A DNA stretch of 64,000 nucleotides, from assembly GCF_000368765.1 (NCBI RefSeq), contig NZ_KB849654.1:772043-836042 (forward strand). Direction: 5' to 3'. The DNA comes from Acinetobacter junii CIP 64.5. GTDB taxonomy: Bacteria > Pseudomonadota > Gammaproteobacteria > Pseudomonadales > Moraxellaceae. Position numbers and translations under genes: made by a program. The notes under the pieces are model-generated. The model was not told where the DNA came from. It ran no database searches and worked only from the letters and a program-made list of their open reading frames with translations. Positions 7,898-14,686 of this stretch are shown one piece after another. Positions within the stretch are counted from its first letter, which is position 1; the number at the start of each line of letters is the position of its first letter.

Positions 7898-8881
7898 TTA
7901 TACTGCAGCTTGGAGTCTAGAACTTGTATTAATTTCTACTGAAACGTGCACAATTTCCTCATGAATAGATAAGGCTTTTCTGACTTCATCTGCCGTGATA
8001 TTTAAACTGCTTACATCTAGTGACAAGATACAAGAAAACTTACCTTTACCTACCTTCCATACATGAATATCAGTAATTACGATTCGGCTATCTAAGTCAT
8101 CAATGACTTCCTGAATTTCTTGAACAACTGGATGTTCCATTTCAGCATCCAGTAAAGTTTTGCCTGTCTCGCGAATAAGCCCCCAAGACCAATGTGCGAC
8201 TAGAAATGCACCTACAATACCCAAAACTGCATCTAAGAAATCCCAGCCAAAAAATTTACCTGCAAATAATGCAATGATCGCTAATACAGAAGTCACAGCA
8301 TCTGCAACGACATGTAAGAAAGCCGCTTTCTGGTTTAAATCATGTTCATGATGCCCATCTTCATCATGGTGATGGTGTCCATGATCATGATGGTGATCAT
8401 GTTCGTGGTGATGATGGTGATGATGCCCACTATCGTGTAGTAACCAAGCACAAATAAAGTTCACAGCAAGACCAATCACTGCAATTGATATTGCTTCGTT
8501 ATAGTGAATATTGACGGGATTAAATAGGCGCTCCACCGATTGTATTCCCATAAACAATGCCACAACCATGAGTAAGATCGCACTAGAGTATCCAGCTAAA
8601 ATTTCTATCTTCCATGTACCAAAACAGAATCGCTGATCTTGTGAATATTTACGTGCCATTCGGTATGCGAAATATGCTAAGCCCAATGCCAGCATATGTG
8701 AACTCATGTGCCAGCCATCTGCAAGTAAAGCCATCGAATTAAAGAACCAACCTCCAAAAATTTCAAAGACCATCATGACGCCCGTCAGGATTGTCGCAAT
8801 TAAAATTTTCTTCTGCGCTAGCGGATTTCCTTCATCGAATTGATGCGTATGGTTGCTTTTAACATTACTTAGATATTGCAT
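7898..8881 (-). CDS. dmeF: DmeF, CDF-family Co(II)/Ni(II) efflux transporter
   Basis: This 327-residue cation diffusion facilitator exports divalent metal from the cytoplasm by proton antiport. The N-terminus HTHQFDEGNPLA (11-22) is typical of DmeF. The metal site is seen as ADGWHMSSH in TM2 (D55, H58) and HVVAD in TM5 (H190, D194). The loop between TM4 and TM5 (153-180) is extremely His-rich, as expected for cobalt/nickel handling. A cytoplasmic C-terminal domain follows from about 235. It is divergent from a CsoR/RcnR-family gene now split by an IS, with an RcnR-type operator between them. Zinc transport is possible; Co/Ni is favoured by the DmeF signature and the regulator. Confidence 0.85.
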   Translation of the reverse strand: MQYLSNVKSNHTHQFDEGNPLAQKKILIATILTGVMMVFEIFGGWFFNSMALLADGWHMSSHMLALGLAYFAYRMARKYSQDQRFCFGTWKIEILAGYSSAILLMVVALFMGIQSVERLFNPVNIHYNEAISIAVIGLAVNFICAWLLHDSGHHHHHHHEHDHHHDHGHHHHDEDGHHEHDLNQKAAFLHVVADAVTSVLAIIALFAGKFFGWDFLDAVLGIVGAFLVAHWSWGLIRETGKTLLDAEMEHPVVQEIQEVIDDLDSRIVITDIHVWKVGKGKFSCILSLDVSSLNITADEVRKALSIHEEIVHVSVEINTSSRLQAAV

Positions 8882-8899
8882 TTTTTTATGCCATCAATA

Positions 8900-8916
8900 A
8901 TACTCCCCTACAGTAT
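8900..8916. promoter_or_regulatory. RcnR/DmeR-type operator
   Basis: ATACT-CCCCTAC-AGTAT is an inverted repeat around a C-tract, the layout known for operators of RcnR-like repressors (TACT, G/C tract, AGTA). It lies 19 bases upstream of the dmeF start and 22 bases upstream of the dmeR start, so it could control both. It remains intact although the repressor gene is broken. Confidence 0.65.
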
Positions 8917-8938
8917 ATTTAGTTTGGACAGAAATGCT

Positions 8939-9022
8939 ATGTCTCATTTGCATCAAGACAAAAAAATTTTAAATCGGGTTAAGCGTATTCAAGGACAAAT
9001 TGATGTGGTTCTAGGATTTTAG
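8939..9022 (+). pseudogene. dmeR: 5' fragment of dmeR (CsoR/RcnR-family metal repressor)
   Basis: The fragment encodes MSHLHQDKKILNRVKRIQGQID, the start of helix 1 of a CsoR/RcnR-family metal-sensing repressor. It then runs into the IS at 9004 and stops after 27 codons. The first metal-binding residue of the family (His near the N-terminus) is present here. The remainder of the protein lies beyond the insertion, at 10289-10497. Confidence 0.85.
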
Positions 9023-9088
9023 ACCACGCCTATAAGTGATAATCTACTCCCCAATAAGCATGGGAAATGCTTGTTTTTGGAGTCAACC

Positions 9089-9394
9089 ATGACACGAAGA
9101 AAACGTCGTAATCATTCAGCAGAGTTTAAAGTTAAAGTTGCTCTCGCAGCAATTAAAGGCGACCACACACTCGCTGAACTTTCTACTCAATTCGATTTAC
9201 ATCAAAACCAAATCATCGATTGGAAAAATCAACTGCTTGAGCAATCAGTCAATATTTTTTCACGACCAACAGCACAACAAGAACCAGAGATTGACCTCAA
9301 AGCTCTACATGCCAAGATAGGACATCAGGCATTGCAAATTGATTTTTTAGAAGGTGCGCTCAGAAAAATAGGGCAGCTGAGCGGCAAAAAATGA
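9089..9394 (+). CDS. IS3-family transposase OrfA (HTH protein)
   Basis: This 101-residue protein has the helix-turn-helix of IS3-family OrfA (HSAEFKVKVALAAIKGD...TLAELSTQFDLHQNQI) and a C-terminal leucine-zipper-like helix. The ATG at 9089 is chosen because GGAG lies 6 bases upstream; a TTG at 9071 is less likely. The 3' end carries six A (9386-9391) right before the stop. Reading AAA AAA and slipping back one base enters orfB exactly at its ATG, the usual route to the OrfAB transposase in this family. Confidence 0.9.
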   Translation: MTRRKRRNHSAEFKVKVALAAIKGDHTLAELSTQFDLHQNQIIDWKNQLLEQSVNIFSRPTAQQEPEIDLKALHAKIGHQALQIDFLEGALRKIGQLSGKK

Positions 9395-10218
9395 TCGATA
9401 AGACCCATCAACTTTCGGTACGACAACAATCGCAATTGATTCAAATCAATCGCAGTACGTTGTATTACAAGTCCAAAGAGATTTCATCAACTGATTTGAG
9501 TTTGATGCGCCTGATCGATGAAATTCATCTCGACTACCCCTTTATGGGCAGTCGAATGATACGAGATATGCTACAGCGTCAAGGGCATCAAATAGGTCGG
9601 CGTAAAGTCCGACGTTTAATGCGCTTGATGGGAATACATGCCTTGTATCCAAAACCCAATACCAGTAAGCCTAATCTTGCACACCGTATTTTCCCATATC
9701 TGTTGAAAAACATGGTCATCGATCACTCTAATCAAGTCTGGTGTACAGATATAACGTACATTCCTATGGCTAAAGGCTTTGTCTATCTGTGTGCAATTAT
9801 AGATTGGCATAGTCGTAAAGTACTGGCTCATCGTGTATCGATCAGTATGGAAACAGGCTTTTGCATAGATGCGTTGCAAGAAGCAATTGTGAAATATGGT
9901 TGTCCTGAGGTGTTTAATACAGACCAAGGCAGTCAATTCACAAGCGAGGCATTTTTGAATGAGTTAAAATTGCGAAATATCCGTATCAGTATGGATGGGA
10001 AAGGACGATGGATGGATAATGTAATGATTGAGCGTTTATGGCGCAGCGTGAAGCATGAGGAAGTCTATTTGAAGGCTTACGATACGGTTAAACAAGCGAA
10101 ACAATCAATTGCTGAATATTTGGATTTTTATAACATGATACGTCCTCATTCAAGTTTGAATAAGGCAACACCGGATGAATTTTATGATCAACATTTACTA
10201 AAAGTAATGGCAGCATAA
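9391..10218 (+). CDS. IS3-family transposase OrfB (DDE integrase core)
   Basis: This 275-residue catalytic part contains an HTH_21 region at the N-terminus and an rve/DDE core. The first Asp is in VWCTDITYIPM, the second in FNTDQGSQF, and the Glu in DNVMIERLWRSVKHEEVY with the following K/R. It overlaps orfA by four bases and can be made as a fusion by -1 frameshifting on the A6 tract. No disabling change is visible, so the element may still be active. Confidence 0.92.
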   Translation: MIDKTHQLSVRQQSQLIQINRSTLYYKSKEISSTDLSLMRLIDEIHLDYPFMGSRMIRDMLQRQGHQIGRRKVRRLMRLMGIHALYPKPNTSKPNLAHRIFPYLLKNMVIDHSNQVWCTDITYIPMAKGFVYLCAIIDWHSRKVLAHRVSISMETGFCIDALQEAIVKYGCPEVFNTDQGSQFTSEAFLNELKLRNIRISMDGKGRWMDNVMIERLWRSVKHEEVYLKAYDTVKQAKQSIAEYLDFYNMIRPHSSLNKATPDEFYDQHLLKVMAA

Positions 10219-10288
10219 TTTAAATATTTAGAGCGGATTTATCACTTATAAAACTGAATTGAGTGGTCTAATTAACGGAACCACATTA

Positions 10289-10497
10289 AAATCAACGCCG
10301 TTGAGCAGAGTTTGGCCGACCCTAACAAATCATGCATAGAAGTACTGCAACAGGTCGCTGCAGTCCGTGGTGCTGTGAATGGATTAATGAATCAATTGAT
10401 TGAAGCACATCTAAAAGAGCATGTAATCAAAGATAAAGATGCGATTAATAAAGAAGAGTTAAAAGAGTTTTTAGCATTACTCAGCCGCTATCAATAA
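10289..10497 (+). pseudogene. dmeR: 3' fragment of dmeR (CsoR/RcnR-family metal repressor)
   Basis: The frame reads INAVEQSLADPNKSCIEVLQ and onward, the rest of a CsoR/RcnR-family repressor. It has the conserved Cys (in SCIEVLQQ) and the His of the LIEAHLKEHV helix, which bind metal in this family. It lacks a start and is separated from its first 22 codons by the IS3-family element. The two flanks do not join perfectly (ATTGA left, ATCAACGCC right), so excision of the IS may not restore the original sequence. Confidence 0.8.
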
Positions 10498-10575
10498 AAT
10501 GACATGATAAAAAATCTCTTTTCAATTTTTATAGACTTGATATGATGAGTACATCTTTATTGCTTAATAGTTTAT

Positions 10576-10788
10576 ATGCGACCCCGAATACGTAAGTTTT
10601 TAACTTCTCTTTATTCAACTCCAGATTCAAAAGCGCTCGAAATAAAGTTCAATTTAAGTCATCACTGTGACTTTGAACTTTTTAAAAGGTTTAAAAAAAC
10701 CAACTGCCAAAGCATAAAAAATGCGATTCACAGTATCCTTTATGAGCGAGGCTATACAACTGCCGAAATCTCCGTATTAACAAACTAA
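10576..10788 (+). CDS. Small hypothetical protein (70 residues)
   Basis: This is a basic 70-residue protein with no recognised domain. The pattern is helical (NCQSIKNAIHSILYERGYTTAEI), vaguely like a small DNA-binding fold. There is no clear ribosome site before the ATG. Support comes from a terminator-like hairpin directly after the stop. It lies between the dmeR remnant and the YHYH-type gene. It is a plausible gene rather than a certain one. Confidence 0.45.
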   Translation: MRPRIRKFLTSLYSTPDSKALEIKFNLSHHCDFELFKRFKKTNCQSIKNAIHSILYERGYTTAEISVLTN

Positions 10789-10798
10789 TTTTTAAAGT

Positions 10799-10826
10799 TA
10801 GCCTCATACTTTGTATGGGGCTTTTG
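10799..10826 (+). terminator. Terminator after the 70-residue ORF
   Basis: Arms AGCCTCATAC and GTATGGGGCT pair over 10 bp with one G-T pair and a TTT loop, followed by TTTT. The orientation fits the plus-strand ORF ending at 10788. Confidence 0.65.
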
Positions 10827-10862
10827 CATTAATGATTACATTACTATTTTATTTCAACTCAT

Positions 10863-10886
10863 AAAAAAGAGGTCTTTTGACCTCTT
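10863..10886 (-). terminator. Terminator after the YHYH-type small gene
   Basis: On the minus strand a perfect 8-bp stem AAGAGGTC/GACCTCTT with an AAAA loop is followed by a T-run. It lies 8 bases past the stop of the 41-residue gene. Confidence 0.85.
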
Positions 10887-10893
10887 GTAGACT

Positions 10894-11019
10894 TTAATGA
10901 CAGTGGTAATCACCTGTTTTGCTGTTAGTATGGCAACCTTGTTTATTTGTACCACCCGAATGCGCATTTGTATAAGTTACAAACATTCCCAGCACACAAA
11001 CTAAAACTATTTTTTTCAT
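10894..11019 (-). CDS. Small exported YHYH-domain-like protein (41 residues)
   Basis: This is a very short gene. The product has a signal peptide (MKKIVLVCVLGMFVTYTNA) and a 22-residue mature part rich in His and Cys (HSGGT, GCHTN, KTGDYHCH). That matches the small YHYH-type motif seen in phage, nuclease and metal-related proteins. A strong GGGGAAG ribosome site precedes the ATG and a good terminator follows the stop, so it is almost certainly expressed. It is the last gene on the minus strand after the NreB-like and YqaA-like genes. A periplasmic metal-binding peptide is a reasonable inference from the ligands and the context. Confidence 0.75.
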   Translation of the reverse strand: MKKIVLVCVLGMFVTYTNAHSGGTNKQGCHTNSKTGDYHCH

Positions 11020-11095
11020 TTTTGTATCTTCCCCGAGTTGAATAAAACTTTTAGATTATAGAATAACCAAGTTCCTTTTTTTATTAGAATATATT

Positions 11096-11524
11096 TCAAG
11101 CAACCTCTAAATAGATCATGTAAACAACGATATATCTTAAAAATTTAGCCGTGAAAACCAAAATTATAAATATAGTAAATTTTTCCTTTAAAACTCCACT
11201 GACTAACGTAATTGGATCACCAATCACAGGCACCCAACTGAGTAATAACATGGGTGAACCATACTTTGCATATAAGATTTGAGCCTTTAATAAATGCTTC
11301 TCTGATACTGGAAACCAACGCTTGTCTTTATAGACTTCTAGCTTGATACCCAACCACCAGTTCACACAAGAACCAAGTACATTCCCAACTGTTGCTACAA
11401 GTATGAGCAACAGCTCAGAATGCCGACCTAACAGAAAAAAGCCTGCTAACACTGTCTCAGATTGCAGGGGCAATAGTGTTGCTGCACCAAAGGCACTTAA
11501 AAATAATAAAACATAGGCCATCAT
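11096..11524 (-). CDS. YqaA/DedA-like small membrane protein
   Basis: This 142-residue protein is almost wholly hydrophobic, with four or five spans. It resembles the YqaA branch of the DedA/SNARE-associated family (motifs GAATLLPLQSE near residue 13, GNVLGSCVNWWLG near 47, and a WVPVIGDPITLVSG segment). DedA relatives are implicated in envelope homeostasis and lipid scrambling. The exact role here is unknown. Its start abuts the stop of the NreB-like gene with no gap, so the two are translationally linked, suggesting a helper role in metal resistance. Confidence 0.75.
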   Translation of the reverse strand: MMAYVLLFLSAFGAATLLPLQSETVLAGFFLLGRHSELLLILVATVGNVLGSCVNWWLGIKLEVYKDKRWFPVSEKHLLKAQILYAKYGSPMLLLSWVPVIGDPITLVSGVLKEKFTIFIILVFTAKFLRYIVVYMIYLEVA

Positions 11525-12832
11525 TTATTTCGGCCATCTTTGATGGTTTTCATCTATCACATAGTCATGTGAATGCTTTCCATCATGGTTGTGACTGAGT
11601 AGATGTTCATGATCCACAGGTAAATCATCATGTGAATGTACGATTACGGATTCATCTTGTTTTGGCCAAATCATAAAGGCAATACTCATTGCTACTAGAG
11701 CAATGACCGCCATAGGCACAAATGTAAAGAGTGTTCCAAAATTGGTACTCAGCCAACCCACTAAAGGGTAAGCTATCAACCAGCATGCGTGTGAAAAAGC
11801 GAACTGCGCGGCAAATAATGAAGTTCTATTTTCAATAGATGCAGATTTACGAATTAACCGGCCTGTAGGTGTTTGAGATACTGAGTAACCTATTCCCAAG
11901 ACAAACCATAAAACTAATAGTCCGTTGTATGAGTTAATAAAAAACCCACAGAATAAGCCAACGACTAGTACAGCTGTGCCGCTCAGCATCACAGCTCGAT
12001 CGTTAAATTTATCCAGAACATTAGGCAATATAAATGCCGAGAGCATAGACCCTAAGCCAAACAAGCCAAAGGCCCAAGTGGTGGCATGTTCATTTAGCTT
12101 AAAGGTTGATTGAACGAGTACAACCGTATTTACAATCACTACAGCACTGGCTGACGCAATCGCAAGGTTTAACGCTAGGAGTGCCTTTAAACGCGGAGTA
12201 TTAAAATAAATTTTTGTCCCCTGCTTTATTCTGTAATACACCCCTTTAAATACAGGTACTTTAGCAGCAGGCAATTTTGCACTGACAACAAAAAGTGCTG
12301 AACCAATAAAGCCAATGACTGTGCCTAAAAATAGATTGTGATAGCTTATAAATCCAAGTAAAAATCCTGCCAACATTGGGCTAATAATATTCTCTAAATC
12401 ATAAGCCAAACGAGAAAGAGACAAGGCATTGGTATAATCTTTTTCTTCAGGCAATACATCAGGAATCATGGCCTGAAAAGTAGGTGTGAATGCAGCTGAT
12501 GCAGATTGCAGAATAAAAATTAGAATATAGATTTGCCAAATTTGGGTCACAAAAGGCAGGCATAAAGCAGTTAAAGCACGGATGATATCCAACCCCACTA
12601 AAACTTTTTTACGTGGCAGCCTTTCTGCAAATGCTGAAGCAATAGGTGCTACCCCAATATAAGCAATCATCTTTATCGCCAATGCTATGCCTAAGACCTG
12701 AGCAGCCTCCCCTTTAGCAATATCATACGCCTGTAAAGCCAAAGCAATCGTAATCAGCCCAGTTCCAATAAGCGCAATGACTTGAGCTAAGAACAAATGC
12801 CTATACGTTGTATTTTTTAAAACTTCTAGCAT
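11525..12832 (-). CDS. nreB: NreB-like MFS metal exporter with His-rich tail
   Basis: This 435-residue major facilitator protein has 12 predicted spans. Its C-terminus is rich in His (HSHDDLPVDHEHLLSH and HDGKHSHD), the hallmark of NreB, the nickel exporter first described in Achromobacter. An MFS loop motif is visible as FAERLPRKKVL near residue 70. It probably exports Ni(II), perhaps Co(II), from the cytoplasm. It is followed without a gap by the YqaA-like gene and separated from the RND operon upstream by a terminator hairpin, so it probably has its own promoter near 12.85 kb. The family is sure; the nickel assignment rests on the tail and the neighbours. Confidence 0.7.
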   Translation of the reverse strand: MLEVLKNTTYRHLFLAQVIALIGTGLITIALALQAYDIAKGEAAQVLGIALAIKMIAYIGVAPIASAFAERLPRKKVLVGLDIIRALTALCLPFVTQIWQIYILIFILQSASAAFTPTFQAMIPDVLPEEKDYTNALSLSRLAYDLENIISPMLAGFLLGFISYHNLFLGTVIGFIGSALFVVSAKLPAAKVPVFKGVYYRIKQGTKIYFNTPRLKALLALNLAIASASAVVIVNTVVLVQSTFKLNEHATTWAFGLFGLGSMLSAFILPNVLDKFNDRAVMLSGTAVLVVGLFCGFFINSYNGLLVLWFVLGIGYSVSQTPTGRLIRKSASIENRTSLFAAQFAFSHACWLIAYPLVGWLSTNFGTLFTFVPMAVIALVAMSIAFMIWPKQDESVIVHSHDDLPVDHEHLLSHNHDGKHSHDYVIDENHQRWPK

Positions 12833-12884
12833 TTTTGGGACCCCTTTTAGAACCTATTTTTTATTTCTAAAATCAATGCCAATT

Positions 12885-12918
12885 AAAATCTCCTTGGATT
12901 TTATTCCAAGGAGATTTT
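12885..12918. terminator. Hairpin terminator after the RND efflux operon
   Basis: A perfect 14-bp stem (arms 12885-12898 and 12905-12918, six-base loop) lies 8 bases past the stop of the membrane-anchor gene. The minus-strand side ends ATTTTAATT, a moderate T-tract. Confidence 0.8.
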
Positions 12919-12926
12919 TTTAAAGC

Positions 12927-13574
12927 TTAAAAGACTTTCTTCATATCACTGAATTGGCCTTCAACTTCCAATGTCACTGAAACAGGACTTTCAGTTCTAT
13001 TACGCCAGAACCAGCCGTGTTTACCATCAAAAGCTGCTGTTAATGTACCTGTTTGCTGAGTTTCATTACGTCCTTTGCCATAACCATGGTAAAAGCCCTT
13101 AGGAGCGCTCACTGGATCACCATGCGTGTCATAATTTAGACCACCGCCTGATGTTGTCCATTTAAAATTCACGCTAGCACTTTCCGGCATCGCCAACTTA
13201 ATTTCAGTGGCTTGTCCGGGCTTCAACTCAACTGTCATCTGTTGCTTTTGAATTGCAGGCATTAGCATTTTTTCTGCTTCACCAATTGGCATAGATGATT
13301 GAATATTAGGGTCACTTGCAGCTTCACTCGATATCGTGTTTGAAACTGCCTCTCCCATACCATTTTCAGACTCTTGAGCCAAAGATTGCTTAATTTCACC
13401 CATCGTTGTTAAGCCTAGAACTTTACCAACCCCAGTAGGATCAATATTGTATTCAGCTGGCATAACAACTGTAACTAAGACAACTGCAGCACTCACTGCA
13501 GCGATAATGGTTGATTTAACAAGTTTCTTTGCAGAAGGTAATTCAACATCTTGTGGAATTTGAGCGTTGTACAT
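12927..13574 (-). CDS. Transmembrane anchor protein associated with metal RND operons
   Basis: This 215-residue protein has one N-terminal membrane span (about 20-40, SAAVVLVTVVMPAEY) and a periplasmic domain. The latter part is beta-rich, with GGGLNYDTHGDP and KHGWFWRNRTESPVSVTLEVEG. Proteins of this type are encoded next to HupE/UreJ in czc/cnr-like clusters of Acinetobacter and other Proteobacteria and are annotated only as transmembrane anchor proteins. It is the last gene of the efflux operon and starts 12 bases after the HupE/UreJ stop. The biochemical role is unknown. Confidence 0.7.
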   Translation of the reverse strand: MYNAQIPQDVELPSAKKLVKSTIIAAVSAAVVLVTVVMPAEYNIDPTGVGKVLGLTTMGEIKQSLAQESENGMGEAVSNTISSEAASDPNIQSSMPIGEAEKMLMPAIQKQQMTVELKPGQATEIKLAMPESASVNFKWTTSGGGLNYDTHGDPVSAPKGFYHGYGKGRNETQQTGTLTAAFDGKHGWFWRNRTESPVSVTLEVEGQFSDMKKVF

Positions 13575-13586
13575 ATTTGAAAATCC

Positions 13587-14300
13587 TTATTGAGTAACGA
13601 AGCCAGTAAGCTGAAAGCCCACAAGTAAAAAGCCAAGGAACATTAAAAAAACGTTGCTTTGATAAGCTGTTTTGAAGAAATACGGCGTTTTTCGCCACAT
13701 TGTCATCAACAGCAAAATCATCGCTAAAGCCATAAATTGACCAAGCTCTACCCCGACATTAAATGCAATGAGGTTTGCCAATAGACCATCTGCCGAAACT
13801 TCATACTCTTGAATTTTTACCGCTAAACCGAAGCCATGAATCAGACCAAAAATTAACGTCGCTGCTTTAGTGTTGGGCTGGAAACCAAACCAACGCTGAT
13901 ATGCACCTAAATTATCCAAAGCTTTATAAACAATAGAAAAACCAATAATTGCATCAATAATGTATGCATTCATGGAAATGTTGTAATACACCCCAATCAG
14001 CATTGTCACAGAGTGACCAATCGCAAAAAGGCTGACATATAAGCCAATATCTTTCATGCGATATAAGAAAAAGATAATCCCGACGAGGAACAGCAAATGG
14101 TCATAACCTGTAACCATGTGCTTTGCACCAAGGTAAATAAAGGGAATGATGTGTACCCCATAAATTTCTTGAATATAGCCTTTGTCACCTTCTGCCACGC
14201 CATGGGCAAAAAGTGCAGGACTCATCAAAACAGCACTTAAAGTAATCAATAACTTTAAAAATGCCTTGAGTCTCACCCATTGTGAAAAAATAAATTGCAT
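13587..14300 (-). CDS. HupE/UreJ-family membrane protein
   Basis: This 237-residue protein has a signal-peptide-like N-terminus ending near FAHG and six or seven spans. It carries the HupE/UreJ_2 motif GYDHLLFLVG near residue 65 and a second cluster IFGLIHGFGLA near 150. HupE/UreJ proteins are nickel or cobalt permeases in hydrogenase and urease clusters; related ones occur in metal efflux operons, where their direction of transport is untested. The ATG at 14300 is preferred over a TTG at 14309 because GGAG lies 10 bases upstream. It sits between a His-rich small protein and the membrane anchor gene in the same operon. Confidence 0.8.
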   Translation of the reverse strand: MQFIFSQWVRLKAFLKLLITLSAVLMSPALFAHGVAEGDKGYIQEIYGVHIIPFIYLGAKHMVTGYDHLLFLVGIIFFLYRMKDIGLYVSLFAIGHSVTMLIGVYYNISMNAYIIDAIIGFSIVYKALDNLGAYQRWFGFQPNTKAATLIFGLIHGFGLAVKIQEYEVSADGLLANLIAFNVGVELGQFMALAMILLLMTMWRKTPYFFKTAYQSNVFLMFLGFLLVGFQLTGFVTQ

Positions 14301-14318
14301 GTAAATCAAACTCCAAAG

Positions 14319-14678
14319 TTAACTAAAAAGAAAAGTTTCTAGCGATGTTTTGGGAGGTTTGAAAATACGACTGATCATGAGATAGAGATAATTTTTCACT
14401 CTATCTAGGATCAAAATAAAGGCTAAAGTAAATAACAAAGTCATCGATTGACCAGACTGATATTCACCAAAATGCTCATGAAAATTATCATGATGAATAT
14501 GGTTTTGCTTTTGATGCACATCATGAAAATGTACACTTTCAAACTCATAAACCGCATGTTCTTGGTATGCAGTCTCTGCATTGTGCGTATTAAAATGCAG
14601 GCATAGTGCAAGACTGATGATGCAGACGAACCACATCATCAAATTTCTAAACTTTTTATCTCTCACTATGCCTATCAT
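14319..14678 (-). CDS. His-rich small membrane protein of the RND operon
   Basis: This 119-residue protein has an N-terminal hydrophobic segment (about 13-30), a His-rich loop (about 50-72, many HH and HxH pairs) and a second span near 78-100. The predicted topology puts the His-rich loop in the periplasm. It resembles in layout, though not clearly in sequence, the protein at 20566-21015 at the other end of the operon. It may correspond to CzcI-like accessory proteins, which is uncertain. It starts 8 bases after the czcA stop. Confidence 0.6.
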   Translation of the reverse strand: MIGIVRDKKFRNLMMWFVCIISLALCLHFNTHNAETAYQEHAVYEFESVHFHDVHQKQNHIHHDNFHEHFGEYQSGQSMTLLFTLAFILILDRVKNYLYLMISRIFKPPKTSLETFLFS

Positions 14679-14686
14679 TGTTTCAC

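Larger units (their letters stand above)
9004..10285 (+). mobile_element. IS3-family insertion sequence
   Basis: This is a 1282-bp element with orfA and orfB of an IS3-type transposase. The ends begin TGTGGTTC and finish GAACCACA. Inside these, TTAGACCAC and a TATAAGTGATAA block recur in inverted orientation near both ends. It interrupts dmeR. The bases just outside (TTGA on the left, TTAA on the right) do not form a clean duplication, so the insertion may be old or one flank may have been exchanged by recombination. Confidence 0.85.

Noticed and set aside
9386..9394. A6 tract at the orfA/orfB junction as a novel frameshift
   Set aside because: It is the ordinary IS3-family route to the OrfAB transposase, so noted in the features but not counted as new.
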